This document shows, one piece after another, positions 17,212-24,101 of a stretch of DNA of 64,000 bases. A program made the position numbers and the translations under genes. Numbering within the stretch: the first letter of the stretch is position 1; every line of letters begins with the position of its first letter. The notes beneath the pieces are model-generated. The model saw only the letters and a list, made by a program, of their open reading frames with translations, was not told where the DNA came from and did no database searches. The stretch is taken from positions 1 through 64,000 of the forward strand of contig JAFRMX010000005.1 of the NCBI GenBank assembly GCA_017430455.1. The letters run 5' to 3'. The stretch is from Oscillospiraceae bacterium. GTDB lineage: Bacteria > Bacillota > Clostridia > Oscillospirales > Oscillospiraceae.

Positions 17212-18633
17212 ATGGAACTCAAACTCAATTACAAGCGGACCTTCCAGATAGGCTTTGCCTTTTTCGGGATACTTCTGCTCTGGCAGGTATACGACTCCTG
17301 GTGTCCGACCTTTCTTACGGATATCTTCGCGAGACGCATGTACGGGATCTCCTCGGCCGAGCTCAAAGCCGGCGATCCGGAGAAGATTCTGAGCGTACAG
17401 TGGCTGGTAGGAATAATCATGGCCTGCGACAACCTGGCCGCCCTGATACTGCTGCCTATATTCGGGAATCTCTCGGACAAGACGGTCACGCCTATAGGCA
17501 AGCGCATGCCCTATATTCTGACGGGCACATTCGTATCCGCGGTCGCGTTCCCCTTCATTCCGCTGCTGTTCCATTACAACCACATTGCGGGAATGGTCAT
17601 CGTGATGGGTATAGTTCTGATATTCATGATGATGTACCGCAACCCCGCGGTGGCCCTCATGCCGGATATAACTCCGAAGCCTCTCAGAGCAAAGGCCAAC
17701 GGAATAATCAACATCATGGGCTATTTCGGAGGAGCCTTCGCGACGGTCCTCGGAATATTCCTGAAGCTCAGCGACTATATAAATGCTCCGGACGCGGCCC
17801 GCAAGCTCTGGATAATCGAGATACCCTTCATAGTCGCTTCCATACTGATGGTAATATCGGCGCTTGTTCTCTTTGCCAAGATAAAAGAGAACGAAGTCGC
17901 CGAGGAGATAAAGGCCGAGATGGAAGAGGGCGAACGGCTCGCGGCGGTCGCAACGCCGATCGACGACGACAAGCCGATGTCCGAAGAGAACAGAAAAATG
18001 CTCCTCGCGATACTCGGCGCGGAGTTCCTCTGGTTCATGGCGGACAACGCTATCGGCACATATATAGGCAACTACGTTATCTATTACCTCAACTCCGCCT
18101 CCTCCGCCACGATGATCCTGACGATCGTCGGAGGACTTGCCTCGGTCCTAGGCTTCGCGATAGCGGGAAGCATAGCGGACAGGATCGGCAGAAAATGGAC
18201 CATTACGGCAGGCCTCGCGTTTACGTTTATAGGGCTCATAATAATGTGCTTCGTCGGGCCGACCGGAAACGTCACCGGAGCTCACGGAGAGTTCTCCTTC
18301 CCGGCGGTGCTCTTTGCCGTATGGGCCATAAAGGGCTTCGGCATGGCGCTGGTTCACAACTGCAGCTTCCCGATGGTCGTCGAGCTCTGCTCCTCCAAGA
18401 AGATAGGAAAGTTTACGGGCTTCTACTACACGGCCTCGATGAGCGCCCAGACCGTGACGCCTGTGCTGATTGGCTTTATCTTCGACAAGGCCAGGATCTG
18501 GCGTATACTGCCGATATACTCCTCCGTTCTTATTCTCGGAGCCTTCCTGGTGTTCTACTTCCTGGTAAAAAACATCAAGGCCCAGAAGGTCGAAAACACC
18601 ACCGGACTGGAAGCTCTCGGCGGAGACGATTAA
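17212..18633 (+). CDS. MFS transporter, GPH/SLC45-like
   Basis: A 473-residue integral membrane protein with about 12 hydrophobic segments. The N-terminal half contains GNLSDKTVTPIGKRMPYIL, resembling the loop-2/3 signature of sugar:cation symporters of the GPH and sucrose-transporter groups. The second half has a matching SIADRIGRKWT loop. A charged central loop (about 225-265) separates the halves. The substrate is probably a sugar or glycoside, but no catabolic gene is adjacent to confirm it. Its stop overlaps the proposed start of the exported protein at 18629. Confidence 0.8.
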   Translation: MELKLNYKRTFQIGFAFFGILLLWQVYDSWCPTFLTDIFARRMYGISSAELKAGDPEKILSVQWLVGIIMACDNLAALILLPIFGNLSDKTVTPIGKRMPYILTGTFVSAVAFPFIPLLFHYNHIAGMVIVMGIVLIFMMMYRNPAVALMPDITPKPLRAKANGIINIMGYFGGAFATVLGIFLKLSDYINAPDAARKLWIIEIPFIVASILMVISALVLFAKIKENEVAEEIKAEMEEGERLAAVATPIDDDKPMSEENRKMLLAILGAEFLWFMADNAIGTYIGNYVIYYLNSASSATMILTIVGGLASVLGFAIAGSIADRIGRKWTITAGLAFTFIGLIIMCFVGPTGNVTGAHGEFSFPAVLFAVWAIKGFGMALVHNCSFPMVVELCSSKKIGKFTGFYYTASMSAQTVTPVLIGFIFDKARIWRILPIYSSVLILGAFLVFYFLVKNIKAQKVENTTGLEALGGDD

Positions 18634-19660
18634 GCTTACGAAAAGAATAATATCTGAAATAATTATAATACTGGTGTTATCCGCAGCCTTCTGCATTTGC
18701 GCTTTCGCGGAAGGCGCGGATACCCTCGCGCCTGTTATTTCAGGCATTGAAGACGGAAGAACTTACTGTTATCTTCCGTCTTTTGCCGTTTCCGATGATG
18801 GAGACGGGGACCTTACGGTTTACTTAAACGGCACTGAGCTGTTCCCTTACCATGACAGGTATGACATTAAAACGACCGGAAGCTGCGTGATCAGAGCTGT
18901 CGACGGAGCGGGAAACGAAGAAACAGTCACTGTATATATTAAGGATACACATACATATGAAAGCGGGAACCCGGCCTCCGTCATCTGGCTGTGGGACGGG
19001 AACAATGACGCGTGTCTGACACTTATCTGTATATACTGCGGACACTCTTTAACGCCTTCGGTCAGCGTGAGCAAAGAAAGCGGAAACAGATATGACATAT
19101 ATACCGCCGCGGCAACAGGGGACGACCGGAATACTTACATCGATACAAAAACTGTAGAGAAGCAGACCGCTCAGACGCCCGTTCCTCCGACTGCAGCGCC
19201 GGAGCCTTCCGCAGCTGCGACACCGATCCCGCAGATAACGCTCGCGCCGGAACCGACGCCGGTTTGGACGGATGAACTGTGGTTTGACGGGGAGTATTAC
19301 GCGGCAGAATACCTGCCTGAGCAGGCGGATCTGTATTTAAACGGCGCGCTTTCGTCTCCCGAGCCCTCCGCTTCCCCGGAGCCAAGTCCGGAGCCTGAGG
19401 AAGAGAGCCGTTTCACGCTCAGCCTGCCTCCAAGAGGGAACCTTATTATTAAAACGGGAGACGCGTATCAAAAAGAAGGATCAGCCCGGGAGGAAACGAC
19501 GGAACAGGGCTCCGGTTTGGAGCTCAGGGAGGCAAATATACGGACTTTAAAGTGTCTGGCTCTCGCCCTGGCGGTCTGTATCTGCATAGTAATAATTATT
19601 AAGATAAATATCGGCGAAAAAACACAGAAAAAGTCGGAAAAATCGGCAAAAAACGATTGA
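18629..19660 (+). CDS. Exported protein with Pro-rich stalk and C-terminal membrane helix (ATT start proposed)
   Basis: The first conventional start in this frame (GTG 18674) would cut the signal peptide in half. The frame stays open upstream and gives a complete signal peptide (IKLTKRIISEIIIILVLSAA, ending CAFAEG) if translation begins at ATT 18629. That codon overlaps the stop of the transporter gene and follows CGGAG at 18621-18625. The 343-residue product then has two beta-rich extracellular parts, Pro/Ala/Glu/Thr stalks (PVPPTAAPEPS, SPEPSASPEPSPEPEEE), one membrane helix near the end (about 305-325) and a Lys-rich tail. Translational coupling to the transporter is likely. Function unknown. 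Confidence 0.65.
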   Translation: MKLTKRIISEIIIILVLSAAFCICAFAEGADTLAPVISGIEDGRTYCYLPSFAVSDDGDGDLTVYLNGTELFPYHDRYDIKTTGSCVIRAVDGAGNEETVTVYIKDTHTYESGNPASVIWLWDGNNDACLTLICIYCGHSLTPSVSVSKESGNRYDIYTAAATGDDRNTYIDTKTVEKQTAQTPVPPTAAPEPSAAATPIPQITLAPEPTPVWTDELWFDGEYYAAEYLPEQADLYLNGALSSPEPSASPEPSPEPEEESRFTLSLPPRGNLIIKTGDAYQKEGSAREETTEQGSGLELREANIRTLKCLALALAVCICIVIIIKINIGEKTQKKSEKSAKND

Positions 19661-19685
19661 CTGATGCGGATCTGCGTGATATATT
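19657..19685 (+). promoter_or_regulatory. Promoter of the rpmG-secE-nusG-rplKA operon
   Basis: TTGACT (19657-19662) overlaps the stop codon of the previous gene; 17 bp later is TATATT (19680-19685). The leader of roughly 110 bases holds an 18-bp perfect palindrome GTTTTTGCGCGCAAAAAC (19713-19730) and ends at AGGAGGTG. Confidence 0.75.
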
Positions 19686-19804
19686 ATGTTTTACCTGTCG
19701 CCTGAGAGGTATGTTTTTGCGCGCAAAAACGCTTAGCCCCGGGCGGATTAGGGAGGCAATGCCCGAAAGCAAACGGGTAAATAATAATAGGAGGTGCCGA
19801 TAAT

Positions 19805-19966
19805 ATGGCTGCAGACGCACGAGTCAAAATTACACTCAGATGCGAAGAATGCAAGCAGAGAAACTACAATACGGTCAAGAACAAGAAGAACACTTCGAAC
19901 CGTCTTGAGAGAATGAAGTATTGTCCTTTCTGCAGAAAACACACCAAGCATGTCGAAGCGAAATAA
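19805..19966 (+). CDS. rpmG: Ribosomal protein bL33
   Basis: A 53-residue 50S subunit protein translated from ATG 19805 after AGGAGGTG (19789-19796). It begins [17 protein letters not shown] and has the two zinc-binding pairs Cys13/Cys16 and Cys40/Cys43, so it is the zinc-type (C+) form. It sits directly before secE, the usual place in Firmicutes. Confidence 0.95.
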   Translation: MAADARVKITLRCEECKQRNYNTVKNKKNTSNRLERMKYCPFCRKHTKHVEAK

Positions 19967-19986
19967 GTTCTTGAAGGAGACAGAAA

Positions 19987-20259
19987 ATGGCAGAGGAAAA
20001 GAAAAGTAACGTTCCCGTAAAGACCACTACCGCCGCCGTCAAGAAAGATGAATCAAAGCCCGGTTTCTTCAAGAGGATCGGCAAATGGTTCAGAGAGATG
20101 AAGTCAGAGCTCAAGAAAGTCGTATGGCCTACAGGCAAACAGCTTGTTAAGAACTCCGGAATCGCACTCGGAGTCATGGTCGTCTCAGGAATAGCCATCT
20201 GGGGATTCGACGAGCTCGCGCAGCTTCTGATCAAAGCGCTTCTGACACTGGCAGGATAA
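19987..20259 (+). CDS. secE: Preprotein translocase subunit SecE
   Basis: A 90-residue single-span subunit of the SecYEG channel. The conserved amphipathic stretch FREMKSELKKVVWPTGKQ (about residues 35-52) is followed by one membrane helix (about 57-85). The N-terminal 30 residues are a charged low-complexity extension. Lies between rpmG and nusG as in most bacteria; AGGAGACAG precedes the ATG. Confidence 0.95.
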   Translation: MAEEKKSNVPVKTTTAAVKKDESKPGFFKRIGKWFREMKSELKKVVWPTGKQLVKNSGIALGVMVVSGIAIWGFDELAQLLIKALLTLAG

Positions 20260-20263
20260 GATA

Positions 20264-20785
20264 ATGGCTGATCTTAAATGGTATGTGGTCCACACATACT
20301 CGGGATATGAAAAAGCCGTTGCGGACGCTGTACTGAAAGCAGCTGAAAACCGCAAAATGCAGGACAGGATAGTCGATGTAAATATTCCCACAGAGACCGT
20401 CACCGAGCATACGGACAACGGAGAGAGATCCTACGAGAGAAAGATCTTCCCCGGCTACGTGCTTGTCAAGATGGAGATGGCGGATGATACCTGGCATCTG
20501 GTCCGCAACGTTCGCGGCGCAACAGGATTCGTAGGAAGCGGCGGAAAAGCGATCCCTCTTACGGATCAGGAAATCTACGATCTCGGTGTTGAGCACCGGG
20601 AGATCCTCGTCGGATTTGAAGTCGGCGACAGCGTTAAGGTCATGGACGGACCGCTGTCCGGTTTCATAGGAACCGTCGAGGAACTGGACCCCGAGAAGGA
20701 CATGGTCCGTGTCGTGGTCTCAATGTTCGGCAGAGAGACTCCGGTAGATCTGGAGATCGATCAGGTCGAACCACTTAAAGATTAA
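20264..20785 (+). CDS. nusG: Transcription termination/antitermination factor NusG
   Basis: A 173-residue RNA-polymerase elongation factor. NGN domain begins WYVVHTYSGYE (about residues 5-15) and contains FPGYVLVKM and VRNVRGATGFVG; the KOW domain is at the C-terminus (VGDSVKVMDGPLSGF, about 125-139). Starts four bases after the secE stop. Confidence 0.97.
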   Translation: MADLKWYVVHTYSGYEKAVADAVLKAAENRKMQDRIVDVNIPTETVTEHTDNGERSYERKIFPGYVLVKMEMADDTWHLVRNVRGATGFVGSGGKAIPLTDQEIYDLGVEHREILVGFEVGDSVKVMDGPLSGFIGTVEELDPEKDMVRVVVSMFGRETPVDLEIDQVEPLKD

Positions 20786-20804
20786 AAGAAAGAGGTGCTG
20801 AAAA

Positions 20805-21230
20805 TTGGCACAGAAAGTTATAGGATACGTCAGATTCCAGGTTCCTGCCGGTAAGGCAACCCCGGCTCCCCCTGTAGGCCCGGCACTCGGCCAGTACGGC
20901 GTCAATATCGGGCAGTTCACAAAGGATTTCAATGAGCGCACCAAGGGCGATATGGGAATGATGATCCCTGTCGTCATCACGGTCTATGCAGACCACAGTT
21001 TCACGTTTATCACCAAGACTCCCCCCGCGGCTCTTCTCATCAAGAAGGCCTGCGGTATTGAGACGGCTTCCGGTGTCCCCCAGAGAGACAAGGTCGCTAC
21101 GATCTCCAAAGAAGATGTACGCAAGATAGCCGAGCAGAAGATGAAAGACCTCAACTGCACGGATATCGAATCGGCAATGAGCATGATAGCCGGCACCTGC
21201 CGCTCCATGGGCGTTGTCGTCGGCGAGTAA
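20805..21230 (+). CDS. rplK: Ribosomal protein uL11
   Basis: A 141-residue 50S protein of the GTPase-associated region, with the usual N-terminal [20 protein letters not shown] and the rRNA-binding C-terminal domain. The start is TTG 20805, set by AGAGGTG at 20791-20797 and by alignment with the family N-terminus. Confidence 0.97.
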   Translation: MAQKVIGYVRFQVPAGKATPAPPVGPALGQYGVNIGQFTKDFNERTKGDMGMMIPVVITVYADHSFTFITKTPPAALLIKKACGIETASGVPQRDKVATISKEDVRKIAEQKMKDLNCTDIESAMSMIAGTCRSMGVVVGE

Positions 21231-21242
21231 GGGGGTAAGAAA

Positions 21243-21935
21243 ATGTTCAGAGGTAAAAATTACAAAGAGAGCGCAAAGCTCATAGACAGAGTCAATCTCT
21301 ATGATTCTCTTGATGCTTTCGCCCTGGTATGCCAGGCAAGCAAAGCAAAATTCGATGAGACTGTCGAGCTCCATGTCAAGCTCGGCGTTGACGGAAGACA
21401 CGCTGACCAGCAGGTCCGCGGCGCTATAGTTCTTCCGAACGGAACGGGCAAGCAGGTAAAGGTCCTTGTTTTCTGCAAGGAAGACAAGGTCGAGGAATGC
21501 CTCGCAGCAGGAGCGGATTTCGCAGGCGGCATGGAATATGTCGAAAAGATCCAGAAAGAGAACTGGTTTGAATTCGACACGGTCATCGCTTCTCCTGATA
21601 TGATGGGAACAGTCGGCCGTCTCGGTAAGATACTCGGACCGAAAGGCCTCATGCCTTCGCCGAAAGCCGGAACAGTCACTCCGAACCTCAAGCAGGCTAT
21701 TCAGGAGGCTAAAGCCGGTAAGATCGAGTACAGACTCGACAAGACCAACATCATCCACTGCCCCATCGGCAAGGTAAGCTTCGGCCCCGAAAAGCTCAAC
21801 GAGAACTACACCACACTGATGGCTGCCATCATCAAGGCAAAGCCCTCGACAGCAAAGGGCCAGTACATCAGATCCTGCACAACAGCCTCCACAATGGGCC
21901 CCGGCGTCAAGATCAACGCCCAGAAGCAGCTGTAA
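21243..21935 (+). CDS. rplA: Ribosomal protein uL1
   Basis: A 230-residue protein of the L1 stalk. The signature around [20 protein letters not shown] (about 121-140) and the [11 protein letters not shown] segment are intact. It is the last gene of this operon: a strong terminator follows within 12 bases, so rplJ and rplL, which normally come next, are elsewhere. Confidence 0.97.
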   Translation: MFRGKNYKESAKLIDRVNLYDSLDAFALVCQASKAKFDETVELHVKLGVDGRHADQQVRGAIVLPNGTGKQVKVLVFCKEDKVEECLAAGADFAGGMEYVEKIQKENWFEFDTVIASPDMMGTVGRLGKILGPKGLMPSPKAGTVTPNLKQAIQEAKAGKIEYRLDKTNIIHCPIGKVSFGPEKLNENYTTLMAAIIKAKPSTAKGQYIRSCTTASTMGPGVKINAQKQL

Positions 21936-21946
21936 TAAAGCAATTA

Positions 21947-21985
21947 AAAAGACTGTGACATTCATTTTGTCACAGTCTTTTATTG
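21947..21985. terminator. Bidirectional terminator between rplA and deoD
   Basis: A 14-bp perfect stem AAAAGACTGTGACA / TGTCACAGTCTTTT (21947-21960 and 21968-21981), loop TTCATTT, with T-runs on both strands. It serves rplA on the plus strand and deoD on the minus strand. Confidence 0.92.
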
Positions 21986-21999
21986 TTGTTTTGAAGAAA

Positions 22000-22719
22000 T
22001 TATTCTTCCATCTTAACGGCGGTGTTGAGGGCTGTCTCGATCATCTGCGAGAAACCGGTCTGCCTCTCCTCGGGAGAGAGCTCTCCGGATTTGTAGAGGT
22101 GATCGGAGATAGAGCAGATGCAGAGCGCTCGCTTTCCGCAGGCGGCAGCGTTCATATACAGAGCGGCAGATTCCATCTCGACCGCGAGAACGCCCATAGA
22201 TCTCCAGATATCGTTTCTCTTGCTGCCTGCAGGCAGGTAGAAATTATCCGAGGAGAGAATATTGCCGACTTTGAACTTCGCGCCGAGCTCCTTCGCGCTC
22301 TCGACCGCCGCGGAAAGAAGCTTGAAATCCGCGACCGGAGCGAAGGTACCGGGCAGCTCAAACGCGGAAGCGTAGTTTGTATCCGTGCAGGCGCCTTCCG
22401 CGATCACAAGGTCGAGCAGATTCAGATCATCAACCATGGCGCCGGCGGAGCCGACTCTTATGATGCTCTCCACATCGTAAAATTTATAAAGCTCCCAGCT
22501 GTATATGCCGATCGCGGGCATGCCCATGCCTGAGGCCATGACCGAGACTTTAGTCCCCTTCCATGTGCCTGTATAGCCCTGAACGCCGCGCACGTTGTTG
22601 ACGAGAACAGGGTCTGTTAGGAAGTTTTCGGCTATGAATTTGGATCTTAACGGATCCCCCGGCATTAAAACGGTCTTTGCGAAATCGCCTGTTTTGGCGC
22701 TGTTGTGAGGTGTTGACAT
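22000..22719 (-). CDS. deoD: Purine-nucleoside phosphorylase, DeoD type
   Basis: A 239-residue hexameric-type PNP that splits purine (deoxy)nucleosides with phosphate into base and (deoxy)ribose-1-phosphate. Visible: MPGDPLRSKFIAE phosphate-binding loop (about 19-31), IRVGSAGA (about 87-94), and VEMESAALY carrying the ribose-binding Glu (about 178-186), then ISDHL with the catalytic Asp. Two bases separate it from the upstream uridine kinase gene, so they form a nucleoside-salvage operon. Confidence 0.95.
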   Translation of the reverse strand: MSTPHNSAKTGDFAKTVLMPGDPLRSKFIAENFLTDPVLVNNVRGVQGYTGTWKGTKVSVMASGMGMPAIGIYSWELYKFYDVESIIRVGSAGAMVDDLNLLDLVIAEGACTDTNYASAFELPGTFAPVADFKLLSAAVESAKELGAKFKVGNILSSDNFYLPAGSKRNDIWRSMGVLAVEMESAALYMNAAACGKRALCICSISDHLYKSGELSPEERQTGFSQMIETALNTAVKMEE

Positions 22720-22721
22720 TT

Positions 22722-23354
22722 TTAATTCTCCTTTTTGTCTTTCAGATGGGCGTTTATGCGCTCAAGCACCATATCCATCGCCACCTTGTTGTGCCCGCCT
22801 TCGGGGATGATGACATCCGCATATTTCTTGCTGGGCTCCACAAACTGCTCGTGCATTGGCTTGACGGTATTCAAATACTGATTTACCACGCTGTCCAGGC
22901 TCCTGCCCCGGTCCCTGACGTCTCTTATTATACGCCTGAGTATACGGACATCGGCGTCGCAGTCGACGAAGATCTTTATATCCATCAGATCGCGAAGCTC
23001 TCTGTTTTCAAAGATAAGGATGCCTTCGACGATTACGACCTTTGTCGGATATACGGTTATGGTTTTTTCGGACCTGTCGTGTATGGAATAGTCATAGACG
23101 GGGCATTCTATGGGCTTTCCTTCACGCAGTGCCTTAAGGTCTGAGATCATGAGCTCGGTGTCGAAGGAATTCGGATGGTCATAGTTCAATTTCGATCTCT
23201 CTTCGTAACTGAGACTGTGATGCGCTTTGTAGTAGTTGTCATGGTAGACGACCGAGACGTTTCCGCCGAAGCGCTTCATGATCTTTCTGGTGATCGTTGT
23301 CTTGCCGCTGCCGGTACCCCCGGCTATCCCGATAATGATTATGTCATCAGCCAT
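22722..23354 (-). CDS. udk: Uridine kinase
   Basis: A 210-residue kinase that phosphorylates uridine and cytidine to UMP and CMP. The Walker A motif GIAGGTGSGKTT is at residues 8-19. Other family features: HDNYYKAHHSLSYEER, NYDHPNSFDTE, and IVEGILIF. Length is normal. First gene of the minus-strand operon with deoD. Confidence 0.95.
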   Translation of the reverse strand: MADDIIIIGIAGGTGSGKTTITRKIMKRFGGNVSVVYHDNYYKAHHSLSYEERSKLNYDHPNSFDTELMISDLKALREGKPIECPVYDYSIHDRSEKTITVYPTKVVIVEGILIFENRELRDLMDIKIFVDCDADVRILRRIIRDVRDRGRSLDSVVNQYLNTVKPMHEQFVEPSKKYADVIIPEGGHNKVAMDMVLERINAHLKDKKEN

Positions 23355-23413
23355 AAAAAACCTCCGGAGATTAGCTTATTGAGATTTTATCACGGCAGAG
23401 GCTTCAATGCAAA

Positions 23414-23441
23414 TTGACTTTTATCCGCCATTAATTATAAT
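23414..23441 (+). promoter_or_regulatory. Promoter of tdk
   Basis: TTGACT (23414-23419), 16 bp, TATAAT (23436-23441). The ATG is 43 bases downstream and is preceded by GGGGAAG. Confidence 0.7.
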
Positions 23442-23483
23442 TGTATGTATTAAAATCTGAATGCAAAAACGGGGAAGTAAGAT

Positions 23484-24086
23484 ATGGCCAAATTGTATTT
23501 CAAATACGGGGCGATGGGCTCGTCTAAATCCGCTCAGGCGCTGATAACCCAGTTCAACTATGAGGAGCTGGGAATGACGGTCTGGCTGATAAAGCCGAGC
23601 ACCGATACAAGAGACGGAGCGGATGTTATTAAAAGCCGCATAGGGCTTGAGCGGAAGGCGACGGTCATCACCCCTGAGCTGGATATCAAGGAAGAGTATT
23701 CGAAACATATCAGAACGGATGTGATCATAGCCGATGAATCCCAGTTCTTTACGCCCGAGCAGATAGACCAGCTCAGGGATATCGTCGATGAGCAGGATGT
23801 GCCGGTCCTCTGCTTCGGATTGAGGACAGACTTTCTCACGCACTTCTTCCCCGGAGCTGCGCGGCTCATGGAGCTTGCGGATTCGATAACGGAGATAAAG
23901 ACTGTCTGTGCCTGCGGCAGAAAGGCGACGGTCAACGCCAGGATCGATGCCGAGGGGCGAATAGTGACCGAGGGCAGCCAGGTCATGCTCGGAGGCAACG
24001 ACAGTTATATGGCCATGTGCCACAAATGCTGGAAAGAGAAGATAAACGAACAGGAAATGCTGAAGAAGCAGTCCTCGCTGTTTTAA
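23484..24086 (+). CDS. tdk: Thymidine kinase (type II, zinc-containing)
   Basis: A 200-residue kinase making dTMP from thymidine. P-loop YGAMGSSKSAQ (about 8-18), VIIADESQFF (about 76-85) with the catalytic Glu region, and the zinc-binding pairs CACG (about 142-145) and CHKC (about 179-182). With deoD and udk opposite, it completes a small nucleoside-salvage group. The ABC-acetyltransferase gene starts 15 bases after its stop. Confidence 0.95.
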   Translation: MAKLYFKYGAMGSSKSAQALITQFNYEELGMTVWLIKPSTDTRDGADVIKSRIGLERKATVITPELDIKEEYSKHIRTDVIIADESQFFTPEQIDQLRDIVDEQDVPVLCFGLRTDFLTHFFPGAARLMELADSITEIKTVCACGRKATVNARIDAEGRIVTEGSQVMLGGNDSYMAMCHKCWKEKINEQEMLKKQSSLF

Positions 24087-24101
24087 GGGAAAGGATCATT
24101 T

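Noticed and set aside
17301..18650. A 449-codon plus-strand frame overlapping the MFS gene
   Set aside because: An Arg-rich +1-type shadow of the transporter; the transporter frame has the membrane helices and loop motifs.
20775..21965. A 396-codon minus-strand frame across rplK and rplA
   Set aside because: It is antisense to two certain ribosomal protein genes with strong codon bias, which commonly leaves long antisense frames.
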